From Arcobacteraceae bacterium (GTDB lineage: Bacteria > Campylobacterota > Campylobacteria > Campylobacterales > Arcobacteraceae): a stretch of DNA of 64,000 nt. Below, in pieces: positions 63,771-64,000 of the stretch; within the stretch, counting starts at the first letter, position 1; every line of letters starts with the position of its first letter. Under the pieces are notes generated by a model that did no database searches, was not told the origin of the DNA, and worked only from the letters and a program-made list of their open reading frames with translations. The stretch covers positions 124,001 to 188,000 of the forward strand of contig JAQUAG010000001.1 of assembly GCA_028687375.1 (NCBI GenBank). The letters are read 5' to 3'. Made by a program: the position numbers and the translations under genes.

Positions 63771-64000
63771 TTAAACGCCTGCTGCTTCCATCAATCTAGC
63801 TTGATAATCAGCTGTTAATGGATCAATTATCTCATCAAGTAATCCATCTTGCATGATATTATCTAATCGGTATAGCGTAAGGTTTATTCTATGGTCAGAG
63901 ATTCTCCCTTGTGGATAGTTGTAAGTTCTAATTCTTCCACTTCTATCTCCAGTTCCAACTTGCTCTTTTCTATTGGCATCCTCTTTTGTCATTCTCTCTT
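63771..64000 (-). CDS. prfA: Peptide chain release factor 1, C-terminal part
   Basis: The last 76 residues are visible: [20 protein letters not shown] followed by [20 protein letters not shown], typical of RF1 after the GGQ domain. The start lies beyond the right edge. RF1 reads UAG/UAA stops. Confidence 0.93.
   Translation of the reverse strand, partial: ERMTKEDANRKEQVGTGDRSGRIRTYNYPQGRISDHRINLTLYRLDNIMQDGLLDEIIDPLTADYQARLMEAAGV

Overview
The window reads as AT-rich chromosome of a Campylobacterota (epsilonproteobacterial) bacterium, most likely an Arcobacteraceae member. That assignment is inferred from gene content and style: a four-subunit pyruvate:ferredoxin oxidoreductase, a MoxR/Bat operon, RpmE, RsmI, PpnP, PyrG, PyrB, RpmI-RplT, Dxr, CdsA, PrfA and many tightly packed overlapping genes. 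No database search was possible. Layout: (1) positions 1-13.7 kb, all on the minus strand, form one long defence operon. In transcription order it holds a small HTH protein, a DUF262/DUF1524 nuclease, HsdR, HsdM, an AlbA_2/ATPase accessory protein and HsdS. After HsdS come four genes I cannot assign to a known system: a helical protein, a restriction-nuclease-fold protein, an unknown, and a methyltransferase-like protein cut by the window edge. Their junctions are 1-nt overlap, 14-nt gap, 0-nt gap and ATGA overlap. (2) 13.9-21.2 kb is the core of an integrative mobile element. It has two tyrosine recombinases, a CI-like repressor with an operator, a phage-type replisome organiser, an excisionase-like protein and small DNA-binding proteins. 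The right-hand integrase directly abuts the 5' end of the chromosomal thioesterase gene ybgC. The left end of the element is not visible, so the defence operon may be its cargo. (3) 21.3-26.4 kb is core chromosome: ybgC, pyrG, a cytochrome c, ThiD2, a BI-1 family protein and pyrB. (4) 26.5-33.1 kb is an arsenic/thiol-redox island: a periplasmic metallo-beta-lactamase-fold protein, ArsB, ArsC, a DUF318 permease, three thiol-redox proteins, a CDF exporter and ArsR. Two near-identical ArsR-type palindromes sit before its two transcription units. (5) 33.1-37.1 kb carries rhlE, tag (3-methyladenine glycosylase, apparently starting at ATA) and a coupled unknown-plus-Nudix pair. (6) 37.15-43.59 kb is a compact, roughly 6.4-kb element flanked by 18-bp direct repeats derived from the 3' end of tRNA-Ser(GGA). 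It encodes a rolling-circle HUH Rep, a type IV prepilin-like protein, a membrane protein and several small proteins, but no recognisable integrase. Three nearly identical ~57-bp upstream boxes drive its three gene groups, and a 59-bp tandem array sharing part of that motif lies at its right end. This is the strongest candidate here for something undescribed; the four-gene module behind hsdS is the second. (7) 43.6-64 kb is core chromosome: tRNA-Ser, a TPR glycosyltransferase-like protein, the MoxR/Bat operon, rpmE, rsmI, ppnP, the por operon, a HAD phosphatase, a DsrE-like protein, rplT-rpmI, tsaD, an RBBP9-like hydrolase, a DUF1566 protein, dxr, cdsA, an NFACT protein and the C-terminal part of prfA.
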